From assembly GCA_003694425.1 (NCBI GenBank), contig RFJX01000045.1, forward strand, positions 1 to 15,608: DNA of 15,608 nt, given 5' to 3'. The notes below the pieces were generated by a model. It was not told the origin of the DNA. It searched no databases and saw only the letters and a list, made by a program, of their open reading frames with translations. Both the position numbers and the translations under genes were made by a program. The first letter of the stretch is position 1, and each line of letters begins with the position of its first letter. The DNA is from Gammaproteobacteria bacterium (GTDB lineage: Bacteria > Pseudomonadota > Gammaproteobacteria > J113). Below are positions 1-7,638 of the stretch, piece after piece.

Positions 1-67
1 CGTGGCGGTCCACCTCCACCCGCCGCGAATGGTAGGATAGGTGCTGTCACGCAACAAGCCGCCATCC

Positions 68-1054
68 ATGTTCAAGCTGTTCCGCAATTCCACCGATGAC
101 CAGACCACGGGGACACCGCGCAGGGGGCTGATCGCCTCTTTCGGCAGGGGCCTGGCGAAGACCCGGCAGGGGCTGATGGGCGGCCTCTCCCGCCTGCTGC
201 GCCCGGGGGCCCGGCTGGACCCGGCCACCCTGGAGGAGCTGGAGGACCACCTGCTGATGGCCGATGTCGGCGTGGAGGCGACCCGCCGCATCATCGATGC
301 CCTGCGCCAGCGCGGGACGGCGGGTGAACCCGACGCGATCCGCCAGGCCCTGCGGGAGGTGATGCTCGAGCTGCTCGAGCCGGTGGACCGGCCGCTGGAG
401 GTCCCCGCGCATCCCGAGAGCCCCTTCGTCATCCTGATGGTGGGGATCAACGGGGCCGGCAAGACCACCACCATAGGCAAACTGGCCCACCGCCTCGGGG
501 CGGAGGGGCGCCAGGTCATGCTGGCGGCCGGGGACACCTTCCGCGCCGCCGCCATCGAGCAGCTCCAGCGCTGGGGCGAGCGCAACGGCGTCCCCGTCGT
601 CGCCCAGCAGCCGGGCGCCGACCCCGCCTCGGTCATCTTCGATGCCCTGCAGTCGGCCCGGGCCCGCGGCTGTGACGTACTGATCGCCGATACCGCCGGC
701 CGGCTGCACACCCAGGGCGGGCTGATGGAGGAGCTGAAGAAGGTCCGCCGGGTGATGGGCAAGATCGACCCCGAGGCCCCGCACGAGGTGATGCTGGTGC
801 TGGACGCCGGCACCGGCCAGAACGCCCTGCAGCAGGTCGAGCAGTTCAACCAGGCGGTCGGGGTCACCGGGATCACCCTGACCAAGCTCGACGGCACCGC
901 CCGGGGCGGCATCGTCTTCGCCCTGGCGGAACGGTTCGGCATCCCCATCCGCTTCATCGGCCTGGGGGAGGGGCCCGAGGACCTGCGGCCCTTCTCCGCC
1001 GCGGAGTTCGTGGATGCCCTGCTGGCCACCGACGAGGACACCGGTCAGGCGTGA
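68..1054 (+). CDS. ftsY: Signal recognition particle receptor FtsY (SRP GTPase)
   Basis: FtsY is the membrane-associated receptor that docks the Ffh-ribosome complex to the Sec translocon. With the ATG at 68 the protein has 328 residues: a short basic N-terminus, a helical N domain (about 35-110) and the GTPase G domain. Visible GTPase motifs are GINGAGKTT (126-134), DTFRAAA (156-162), DTAGR (208-212) and TKLDG (272-276), followed by the GxGE-type C-terminus. It lacks the long acidic A domain of E. coli FtsY (about 500 residues), like many short bacterial FtsY proteins. A GTG at 41 would add nine residues. I prefer the ATG because MFKLF matches the usual FtsY beginning, although neither start has a good Shine-Dalgarno sequence. 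Its stop overlaps the ftsE start (GTGA), so it is the first gene of an ftsY-ftsE-ftsX operon. Bases 1-67 show no gene. Confidence 0.96.
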   Translation: MFKLFRNSTDDQTTGTPRRGLIASFGRGLAKTRQGLMGGLSRLLRPGARLDPATLEELEDHLLMADVGVEATRRIIDALRQRGTAGEPDAIRQALREVMLELLEPVDRPLEVPAHPESPFVILMVGINGAGKTTTIGKLAHRLGAEGRQVMLAAGDTFRAAAIEQLQRWGERNGVPVVAQQPGADPASVIFDALQSARARGCDVLIADTAGRLHTQGGLMEELKKVRRVMGKIDPEAPHEVMLVLDAGTGQNALQQVEQFNQAVGVTGITLTKLDGTARGGIVFALAERFGIPIRFIGLGEGPEDLRPFSAAEFVDALLATDEDTGQA

Positions 1055-1725
1055 TCCAGCTGCACCAGGTCAGCAAGGTCTATCCGGAGCGGGGCGAGGC
1101 ACTGCGGCAGGTCTCCCTGCAGATCGATCGCGGCGAGATGGCCTTCCTCACCGGCCCGTCCGGCGCCGGCAAGAGCACCCTGCTGAAGATCATCGCCCTG
1201 ATCGAACGGCACACCCGGGGCCAGGTGGTGGTGGACGGCAAGAATCTGGAACGGATCGGCCGCCGGGCCCTGCCCTACTACCGGCGCCACATCGGCTTCA
1301 TCTTCCAGGACCACCGGCTGCTCACCGAACGGACCGTGTTCGACAATGTCGCCCTGCCGCTGGTGGTGGCCGGGGTCGGTCGTGGCGAGATCGAACGGCG
1401 GGTCCGGGCGGCGCTGGACAAGGTGGGGCTGCTGGCGATGGAGCGGCGCCATCCCCGGGCGCTGTCCAGCGGTGAGCAGCAGCGGGTCGGGATCGCCCGC
1501 GCGGTGGTGCATCGCCCGGCCCTGCTGCTGGCCGACGAGCCCACCGGCAACCTCGACCCGGAACTCTCGCTGGAGATCATGCGGCTGTTCGAGCAGTTCA
1601 ACCGGGTCGGTGTGACGGTGCTCATCGCCAGCCACGACCTCATGCTGATCCGCAGCATGCCGCACCGGATCATCCGCCTGCGCGACGGCCGGGTGGAGGA
1701 CAGCGGGAGACGCGAGGCCTCATGA
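1051..1725 (+). CDS. ftsE: Cell division ATP-binding protein FtsE
   Basis: FtsE is the cytoplasmic ABC-type ATPase of the FtsEX complex, which activates periplasmic murein hydrolases at the division septum. The 224-residue product matches the usual length (about 222). It shows Walker A GPSGAGKST (35-43), a Q-loop in the FIFQDHR stretch, an ABC signature variant LSSGEQQ (138-144), Walker B LLLADEP ending at 164 with catalytic E163, the D-loop (GNLD, 166-169) and the switch histidine H195 (ASHD). The start is GTG, overlapping the ftsY TGA by four bases. The TGA of ftsE in turn overlaps the ftsX ATG (ATGA). This suggests translational coupling and equal output of the two complex subunits. The family assignment is secure from both motifs and context. 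Confidence 0.97.
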   Translation: MIQLHQVSKVYPERGEALRQVSLQIDRGEMAFLTGPSGAGKSTLLKIIALIERHTRGQVVVDGKNLERIGRRALPYYRRHIGFIFQDHRLLTERTVFDNVALPLVVAGVGRGEIERRVRAALDKVGLLAMERRHPRALSSGEQQRVGIARAVVHRPALLLADEPTGNLDPELSLEIMRLFEQFNRVGVTVLIASHDLMLIRSMPHRIIRLRDGRVEDSGRREAS

Positions 1726-2666
1726 ACCGCTCCCGCCGGGACCGCAGGGCACGCTGGACCGCCTGGGTCACCGCCCACCTCCAGGCCGCGGTCTCCAGCC
1801 TGGGCCAGCTGGTCCGCGCCCCCCTCTCCACCCTGATCACCAGCGCGGTGATCGGCATCACTCTGTGTCTCCCCGCCGCCCTCTATTTCGCCCTCGAGGA
1901 CCTCTCGCGCGCCCTCTCCGGGCTGGATCGGGAGCAGTCCGTTTCCCTCTACCTGCGCAGGGAGGTCACGCTGGAGCAGGCCCGCGCGCTCGCCGGCCAC
2001 CTGCAGACCCAGCCGGGGGTAGGATCGGTCAGCCTGATCGACGCGGACACCGCCCTGGAACAGTTCCGCCGGCAGAGCGGTTACGACCAGGCCCTCGCCC
2101 TGCTGGAGGAGAACCCACTGCCCCACGTCCTGGTCGTCACCCCGCTGCAACGCCTCGATCCCTCCGGGATCGAGGCGTTGCAGAAGCGTCTGGCCGGCCT
2201 GCCGGAAGTGGAGCTGGCCCAGTACGACCTGCTCTGGATCCAGCGGCTGGACGCGATCCTGGCCGTGGCCAGGAGGGCGACCACCCTGGTCTCCGCCCTC
2301 CTGGCCATCGCCGTGCTGGTCATCGTCGGCAACACGATCCGGGTCGCCATCGACCAGCGCCGCGACGAGATCGTCATCGGCAAGCTGTTCGGTGCCACCG
2401 ATGCCTTCATGCGCCGGCCCTTCCTCTACGCCGGCGCCGGCTACGGCCTGTTCGCCGGGGTCATCGCGTGCATCCTGCTGGGTCTGGGCGAGCTTCTGCT
2501 GCAGGGGCCGGTGACACGGGTCAGCGGTCTCTACCAGTCCGGCTTCCGCCTCGGATGGATCGACCCGGGCAACCTCCTCAGCCTGCTCCTTTCCGGCCTT
2601 CTGCTCGGCCTCATCGGCGCCTGGTTCACCGTGGTGCGGCGGCTGCGCGAGATCGAACCCCAGTAG
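1722..2666 (+). CDS. ftsX: Cell division protein FtsX (permease-like subunit)
   Basis: FtsX is the inner-membrane partner of FtsE. It relays ATP-driven conformational change to periplasmic peptidoglycan hydrolase activators. The 314-residue protein has the FtsX topology: a cytoplasmic basic N-terminus (1-35), TM1 (about 38-60), a large periplasmic domain (about 61-185), then TM2 (about 187-208), TM3 (about 233-258) and TM4 (about 285-308) with a short charged tail. The periplasmic segment NPLPHVLVVTP is typical of the family. It starts by a 4-base overlap with ftsE. Its coding sequence contains a perfect 18-bp inverted repeat (2145-2183, listed separately), yet the encoded protein there looks normal. 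No clear factor-independent terminator follows; 79 bases separate it from rpoH. Confidence 0.96.
   Translation: MNRSRRDRRARWTAWVTAHLQAAVSSLGQLVRAPLSTLITSAVIGITLCLPAALYFALEDLSRALSGLDREQSVSLYLRREVTLEQARALAGHLQTQPGVGSVSLIDADTALEQFRRQSGYDQALALLEENPLPHVLVVTPLQRLDPSGIEALQKRLAGLPEVELAQYDLLWIQRLDAILAVARRATTLVSALLAIAVLVIVGNTIRVAIDQRRDEIVIGKLFGATDAFMRRPFLYAGAGYGLFAGVIACILLGLGELLLQGPVTRVSGLYQSGFRLGWIDPGNLLSLLLSGLLLGLIGAWFTVVRRLREIEPQ
2145..2183. repeat. Perfect 18-bp inverted repeat with 3-base loop inside ftsX
   Basis: The left arm CTGCAACGCCTCGATCCC (2145-2162) is exactly reverse-complementary to 2166-2183, separated by TCC. The symmetry is 18 of 18, and pairing stops at the next base on both sides. 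It encodes the ordinary FtsX segment LQRLDPSGIEALQ. The arms contain a CAA (Gln) and a TTG (Leu) codon that are less common here than CAG and CTG, and the unusual bases pair with each other across the hairpin. In RNA this would be a very stable stem. There is no T-tract, so it is not a standard terminator. Function is unknown. Confidence 0.9.
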
Positions 2667-2694
2667 ACCCCGGGCCATTGAACTCTGCCCTCCA

Positions 2695-2721
2695 TTAGCA
2701 CTCTAACCAAACGAGTGCTAA
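2695..2721 (+). promoter_or_regulatory. CIRCE element (HrcA repressor operator) upstream of rpoH
   Basis: The sequence is TTAGCACTC, nine bases, then GAGTGCTAA: a perfect match to the CIRCE consensus with 9-9-9 geometry. CIRCE is the operator of the heat-shock repressor HrcA, best known in front of groESL and dnaK operons. It ends 24 bases before the rpoH ATG. Weak sigma-70-like promoter elements overlap it: TTGAAC (2678-2683) with TCTAAC 18 bases later, or TTAGCA with TAAACT. HrcA bound here could therefore block initiation. The element is seen directly. HrcA control of rpoH is inferred, and hrcA itself is not in the window. Confidence 0.93.
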
Positions 2722-2745
2722 ACTTGGGTACAGGAGGAGGCTTTC

Positions 2746-3618
<873 letters not shown>

Positions 3619-3621
3619 GGT

Positions 3622-3639
3622 CCGGGGACGCAGCCCCGG
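3622..3639. terminator. Possible GC hairpin between convergent rpoH and ctaA
   Basis: CCGGGG (3622-3627), six-base loop, CCCCGG (3634-3639) lies in the 29-base gap between the rpoH stop and the ctaA stop. The position suits a terminator or 3'-end stabilising hairpin for rpoH mRNA. There is no run of T after the stem on either strand, so intrinsic termination is doubtful. Confidence 0.4.
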
Positions 3640-3647
3640 CCCGGTTC

Positions 3648-4664
3648 TCAGAAACCGCTGCGAAAGGCAGGGCGCACCGTGGTGGTGCGCAGGAGGGTGA
3701 CACAGCTCAGGAGCAGGAGGGCGGCCACGCCGTTGTGCGCGACCGCCGCCCAAATCGGCAACCCGAGTATCACGTTGGCGATCCCGAGCGAGATCTGCAG
3801 CAGCAGGAAGCCCAGCATGAAACCACCCGTCCGCCGCACCGGGCCATTGCCCCGGCGCAGCGCGGTCAGCGCCACCATGCCCACGACCAGGAGGGTGATC
3901 AGGGCACCGATCCGATGGGTGACGTGGATCGCCGTGCGCGCGGCCAGGTCCAGCACCCCGTATTCGTAATTGACACCGGTCCCGTGCCAGATCCGGAAGC
4001 CCTGGGAGAAGTCCATCTCCGGCCACCACTCTCCCCTGCAGGTAGGGAAGTCCCCGCACACCAGCGCCGCATAGTTGGTACTGGTCCAGCCACCCAGGGC
4101 GATCTGCGCCGCGACCACCAGGAGCGCGAGCAGGGCGAGGGCACGCAGAGACCCCTGTCCCTCTGTCATGCTCAGCGTGCTCCGGCTCAGCTCCCTGCGG
4201 CTGAGGGTCAGCCACCACAGCAGGCTGACCGTGAGCATCCCGCCGAGCAGATGGGCGGTCACGATGGCCGGCATCACCAGCAGGGTGACGGTCCACATCC
4301 CCAGCGCCGCCTGGAACAGGACCACGGCCACCAGCAGGAGATGGAGCAGGTGTCCGCCCTGCAGGCGTCGGCGCAGGCGCCAGTCCATCACCGCCAGGAT
4401 CACGATCAGCAGGCCCAGGGTGCCGGCCAGATAGCGGTGGACCATCTCCTTCCAGGCCTTGCCCGCCTCCAGCGGCCGCTGGGGATGCAGTTCGTTGGCC
4501 GCCGCTATCTCGTGCTCCTCGTCCGGCACCACCATGCGACCGTAACAGCCCGGCCAGTCGGGACAGCCCAGCCCTGCGTCGGAGAGCCGGACATAGGCGC
4601 CCACCACCACGACTACCAGGGCGAGCAGGGTGGTCAGCGTCAGCAACAGTCTGTAGGTATGCAT
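3648..4664 (-). CDS. ctaA: Heme A synthase (CtaA/COX15 family)
   Basis: CtaA oxidises the C8 methyl of heme O to the formyl group of heme A, the cofactor of aa3/caa3 oxidases, in the cytoplasmic membrane. The 338-residue protein has eight predicted hydrophobic helices in two pseudo-symmetric halves. Half one has a cysteine pair C34/C40 (GLGCPDWPGC), the ExxHR motif E73/H76 and H138. Half two has a second cysteine pair C203/C209 and H250 and H310. The four histidines correspond to the two heme sites of the family. The start ATG at 4664 has a GAGGGG Shine-Dalgarno upstream. It is divergent from the COX1-like gene across a 129-base region carrying a perfect inverted repeat. It belongs to the heme A branch together with ctaB further on. 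Confidence 0.95.
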   Translation of the reverse strand: MHTYRLLLTLTTLLALVVVVVGAYVRLSDAGLGCPDWPGCYGRMVVPDEEHEIAAANELHPQRPLEAGKAWKEMVHRYLAGTLGLLIVILAVMDWRLRRRLQGGHLLHLLLVAVVLFQAALGMWTVTLLVMPAIVTAHLLGGMLTVSLLWWLTLSRRELSRSTLSMTEGQGSLRALALLALLVVAAQIALGGWTSTNYAALVCGDFPTCRGEWWPEMDFSQGFRIWHGTGVNYEYGVLDLAARTAIHVTHRIGALITLLVVGMVALTALRRGNGPVRRTGGFMLGFLLLQISLGIANVILGLPIWAAVAHNGVAALLLLSCVTLLRTTTVRPAFRSGF

Positions 4665-4698
4665 CTTTCCCCTCTCGCCGGCACGACCTGATTCCGCT

Positions 4699-4767
4699 CC
4701 GGGTTACAATGGCCGCGCGCCGCCCCGCTCCCCCTGGCGGGTGATTCACGTCCGGATTGTAACCCGG
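4699..4767. promoter_or_regulatory. 12-bp inverted repeat with mirrored TACAAT boxes in the ctaA / COX1-like divergent region
   Basis: CCGGGTTACAAT (4699-4710) and ATTGTAACCCGG (4756-4767) are exact reverse complements separated by 45 bases. Each arm contains TACAAT, a good sigma-70 -10 hexamer: rightward at 4705-4710, and leftward on the - strand at 4756-4761. Read as promoters, they would fire toward each other and give leaders of about 75-85 bases for both divergent genes, with overlapping 5' ends. No convincing -35 boxes are seen. An alternative is two sites for one regulator controlling both genes. The repeat is certain; the role is inferred. Confidence 0.6.
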
Positions 4768-4793
4768 GCACAGCAAGTTGAGGAAATTCAGTC

Positions 4794-6116
4794 GTGTATC
4801 TGACCGCACCGCCTCCCGCCTCGCGCCAGCTCGCGTTGCGCTGGCTCCAGCTCGGACTGGCCGCGCTGGTCTTCGCCGGCATCTACGCCATCCTGCTGGT
4901 CAGCTCCCGCACTCCCGGAGTGGCCGAACACCTGCCCTGGCTGGACTTCTTCCACACCGCCCTGGTGGTCCACGTCGATCTGTCGGTCCTGATCTGGTTC
5001 CTCTCGCTCAGCGGAGTGCTCTGGACCTGGGGTTCGGCCGGACCACTGCCGGCCCTCGACCGTCCCGCCCTGTGGCTCGCCGCTGCCGGTACCGCCCTGA
5101 TCGTCCTCTCGCCCTTCACCGGCGAAGGCAAACCCCTGATCAACAACTATGTGCCGGTACTCCAGCAACCGGTATTCCTGGCCGGGCTGGGACTGTTCGG
5201 CGGTGGTATCCTGCTCAAGGGTCTCGCCGCCCTGGCTGCCCGATCCATCGCCCCCGCGCCCCTGGCCATGGGCCTGCGGCTGGCCGCCTTCACCACCCTG
5301 GTCTCGATCCTGCTGCTGCCGGTGTCCCACCTCATGATCCTGCCCCGGGTCGGCGGCGCGGGCTACTACGAGCTGCTGTTCTGGGGTCCGGGCCACGTCC
5401 TCCAGCTCACCCACACCCTGCTCGTGCTGGTGGTCTGGATCGGACTCGCCCCGCTCTCGCCAGGTCCGGCGGGCAGACGGCTGCTCGGCGCGCTCTTCCT
5501 CCTCATCGCCCTGCCGGTAGTGGTCGCGCCGCTGATCTACGGCGCCGGCGGGATAGACGGCGGGGAGTTCCGCAACCGCTTCACCACCTTCATGCGGCAC
5601 GGAGGCCTGGCCAGCCTCCCACTGCTCCTCTATGCCCTGCACCTGTGGTTCCGCCGCCGGGTGGAGGGCGACGCACCGGTGGCTGCCGCGATGCGCGGCT
5701 CCCTGCTGCTCTTTGTCGCCGGCGGGATCCTCGGCTTCATGATCGAGGGGGTGAACGTGGTCATCCCGGCCCACTATCACGGCTCCATCGTGGGCATCAC
5801 CCTGGCCTACATGGGGCTGGCCTATGCCCTGCTGCCACGACTCGGGATACCGCTCACCCTGCCCCGGCTGGCCCGCTGGCAGGCCTGGATCTACACTGTC
5901 GGGCAGCTGATGCACATCTCGGGACTGGCCTGGTCAGGTGGTTACGGGGTGGCGCGCAAGGTCGCGGGCAGCGCCCAGGGCCTGGAGCAGCTCCAGGCGA
6001 TATGGGGGATGAGACTGATGGGCGCCGGGGGCGGGATCGCCATCATCGGCGGGGTCCTGTTCCTGGTGGTCTGCCTCCACGCCCTCTGGCGAGGGCGTGG
6101 TCAGGAGAGCCAGTAG
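4794..6116 (+). CDS. Heme-copper oxidase subunit I-like membrane protein (COX1 family relative)
   Basis: The 440-residue protein has about twelve hydrophobic helices and resembles the heme-copper oxidase catalytic-subunit family. Alignable landmarks are a helix-II-like VVHVDLSVLIWF (H60), a helix-VI-like FWGPGHVLQ (H201), and a helix-X-like PAHYHG with H327 and H329, the His-x-His spacing that ligates the two hemes in CoxA (AHFH). I find no adjacent His-His pair for CuB anywhere; the nearest candidate is R268-H269. The helix VI tyrosine of GHPEVY is also missing. It may therefore bind heme but have an altered or absent CuB site. It is shorter than the CoxA encoded nearby (532 residues). The start is GTG with AGGA about nine bases upstream. 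The gene lies between ctaA (divergent) and ctaB (convergent, 16-base overlap), which hints at a role in heme or oxidase assembly or as an accessory oxidase. Precise function is unknown. Confidence 0.75.
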   Translation: MYLTAPPPASRQLALRWLQLGLAALVFAGIYAILLVSSRTPGVAEHLPWLDFFHTALVVHVDLSVLIWFLSLSGVLWTWGSAGPLPALDRPALWLAAAGTALIVLSPFTGEGKPLINNYVPVLQQPVFLAGLGLFGGGILLKGLAALAARSIAPAPLAMGLRLAAFTTLVSILLLPVSHLMILPRVGGAGYYELLFWGPGHVLQLTHTLLVLVVWIGLAPLSPGPAGRRLLGALFLLIALPVVVAPLIYGAGGIDGGEFRNRFTTFMRHGGLASLPLLLYALHLWFRRRVEGDAPVAAAMRGSLLLFVAGGILGFMIEGVNVVIPAHYHGSIVGITLAYMGLAYALLPRLGIPLTLPRLARWQAWIYTVGQLMHISGLAWSGGYGVARKVAGSAQGLEQLQAIWGMRLMGAGGGIAIIGGVLFLVVCLHALWRGRGQESQ

Positions 6117-7018
6117 CGGATGGCGATGCGGACGTAGTGATCGAGCAGGAGGAAGGCGAACAGGCAGCTCAGGTAGAAGATCGAGTAACCGAAGGTCTTC
6201 ATCGCCAGGGAATCACCCTCCTCCCGGTACAGGCGGATGGCGTACCAGAGGAAGCCGATGCCCAGGGAGATGGCGCCCGATAGATAGATGAGGCCGCTCA
6301 TCCGGGTGAGGAAGGGCAGCAGGGTCACCGAGACCAGCAGCAGGGTGTAGAGGACGATCTGGCACTTGGTGTAGGGCACGCCGTGGGTGACCGGGAGCAT
6401 CGGAAGTCCCGCCCGGGCATACTCGGCCCTGCGGCGTATCGCCAGGGCCCAGAAGTGGGGCGGGGTCCAGACGAAGATGATCAGGAACAGCAGCAGGGCC
6501 TCCTGGGAGACCTCCCCGGTCACGGCGGCCCAGCCGAGTATGGGAGGCGCGGCGCCGGCGGCCCCGCCCCAGACGATGTTCTGCGGCGTGCTCCGCTTGA
6601 GGAAGATGGTGTAGATCACCGCGTAGCCGATCAGCGCGATGAAGGTCAGCAGGGCCGTGAGGGGATTGACCAGCAGGGTCAGCACCACCATCGAGACGAC
6701 CGCCAGGGCCGTGGCAAAGACCAGGGCGCTGCGCTGGGTCAGCCGGGACCTCGGCAACGGCCGGTCCCTGGTCCGCGCCATCAGGGTATCGATGTGGTGA
6801 TCGATGACGTGGTTGAAGGCGGCACCCGATGCCGCGGCCAGACCGATCCCGACCAGCCCGAAGAAGACCCGTGCCAGGTCCATTTCACCCGGTTCCCCTG
6901 CCAGCAGCATCCCGACCAGGGCGGTGAACACGATCAGCGCGACCACCTTGAGCTTGCAGAGCTGCAGATAGGGCCGCCAGCCCTGGGGGAGGGCCAGGGT
7001 TGCACTCATGCCGTTCAT
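6101..7018 (-). CDS. ctaB: Protoheme IX farnesyltransferase (heme O synthase)
   Basis: CtaB (CyoE) transfers a farnesyl group to protoheme IX to give heme O, the substrate of CtaA, in the inner membrane. The 305-residue UbiA-superfamily protein shows the first Asp-rich motif N69-x3-D73-x3-D77 followed by MARTRDRPL (R82, T83, R86, P87). It also has a second family motif (YTIFLKRSTPQN, then GGAAGAAPP) and multiple membrane helices. The ATG at 7018 is preferred over a longer open frame because AAGGAG (7029-7034 on the - strand) lies ten bases upstream. It is the last gene of a leftward SURF1 / SCO-like / ctaB run. Its end overlaps the end of the convergent COX1-like gene by 16 bases. Confidence 0.95.
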   Translation of the reverse strand: MNGMSATLALPQGWRPYLQLCKLKVVALIVFTALVGMLLAGEPGEMDLARVFFGLVGIGLAAASGAAFNHVIDHHIDTLMARTRDRPLPRSRLTQRSALVFATALAVVSMVVLTLLVNPLTALLTFIALIGYAVIYTIFLKRSTPQNIVWGGAAGAAPPILGWAAVTGEVSQEALLLFLIIFVWTPPHFWALAIRRRAEYARAGLPMLPVTHGVPYTKCQIVLYTLLLVSVTLLPFLTRMSGLIYLSGAISLGIGFLWYAIRLYREEGDSLAMKTFGYSIFYLSCLFAFLLLDHYVRIAIRYWLS

Positions 7019-7032
7019 CGTCTCGTCACTCC

Positions 7033-7638
7033 TTACCTCGCCTTGAGCAGGCGCTGGATGTCCTTGAGGATACCCTTTGCCGGGGTCTCCGGTCCATACG
7101 CCATCATCACCTGACCATCCGGATCCAGCAGGTAGATCCGGTCCTTCAGAACGCGCCCCGGGGGCAGGAGCAATCCCGTTGCCTGGCCCTTGCGCGCCGC
7201 GGGCAGGATCACGACCCGCATGCCGGGATAGTCCTTCCGCAGCTCCTCCAGCAGTGCCGGTTGCGGCTCTCCAGAGTACAGCAGCAGCCGCTGAAGGCGG
7301 GCGTAGTCCCTTCCGAGGGCCCGCTGGATCTGGCGCAGATGGAACAGGTTGCTGCGGCAGTTCTGCTCGCATCCCCCCTCGGCAACGGCCATCAGGGTCC
7401 AGCGCCCCTGCCGCAGCCAGTCCGGGGAGAATTCCCTGCCGTCGACTTCCTCCAGCCCTTCGAGCGACCAGGGCCGGGCCGGCACGATCAGCTCCCCGTG
7501 GCCCACCGTCCCCTGCGGCATCCACTCCGGATGCTGCAGCAGCAGCCAGGACCCGATATAGGGCAGGCCGAACAGGAGCAACAGGGCGATCAGCGGCCAG
7601 TGGGCTCTCCTGCGCCGGGTCCCGCTCTCCTCAGCCAT
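7033..7638 (-). CDS. Membrane-anchored SCO-like thioredoxin-fold protein, probable oxidase assembly factor
   Basis: The 201-residue protein has a basic N-terminus, one membrane anchor (about 14-34) and a periplasmic domain resembling the SCO1/SenC fold. It has a CxxxC motif, C90 and C94 in EGGCEQNC, and a LLDPDGQVMMAYGPE strand region like the YLIDPDG segment of SCO proteins. SCO copper chaperones also carry a distal histidine just before that segment. Here the residues are VLKDR, with no His. Copper binding as in Sco1 is therefore doubtful, and a thiol-disulfide role is an alternative. It overlaps the SURF1 stop by eight bases and is 14 bases from ctaB. Equivalent short proteins commonly sit in cox assembly clusters of gammaproteobacteria. 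Family placement is by motif and context. Confidence 0.75.
   Translation of the reverse strand: MAEESGTRRRRAHWPLIALLLLFGLPYIGSWLLLQHPEWMPQGTVGHGELIVPARPWSLEGLEEVDGREFSPDWLRQGRWTLMAVAEGGCEQNCRSNLFHLRQIQRALGRDYARLQRLLLYSGEPQPALLEELRKDYPGMRVVILPAARKGQATGLLLPPGRVLKDRIYLLDPDGQVMMAYGPETPAKGILKDIQRLLKAR

Noticed and set aside
41..67. GTG start nine codons upstream for ftsY
   Set aside because: The AGGA before it is too close to the GTG, and the added residues do not resemble FtsY N-termini. The ATG at 68 gives the typical beginning.
2677..2697. Possible sigma-32 promoter (TTGAAC plus CTCCATTA) upstream of rpoH
   Set aside because: The two elements are only about six bases apart, much too close for a sigma-32 promoter.
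7019..7525. N-terminal extension of ctaB through the SCO-like gene
   Set aside because: The extension is the SCO-like gene read in another frame. CtaB homology begins near the ATG at 7018, which has a well-placed ribosome site.
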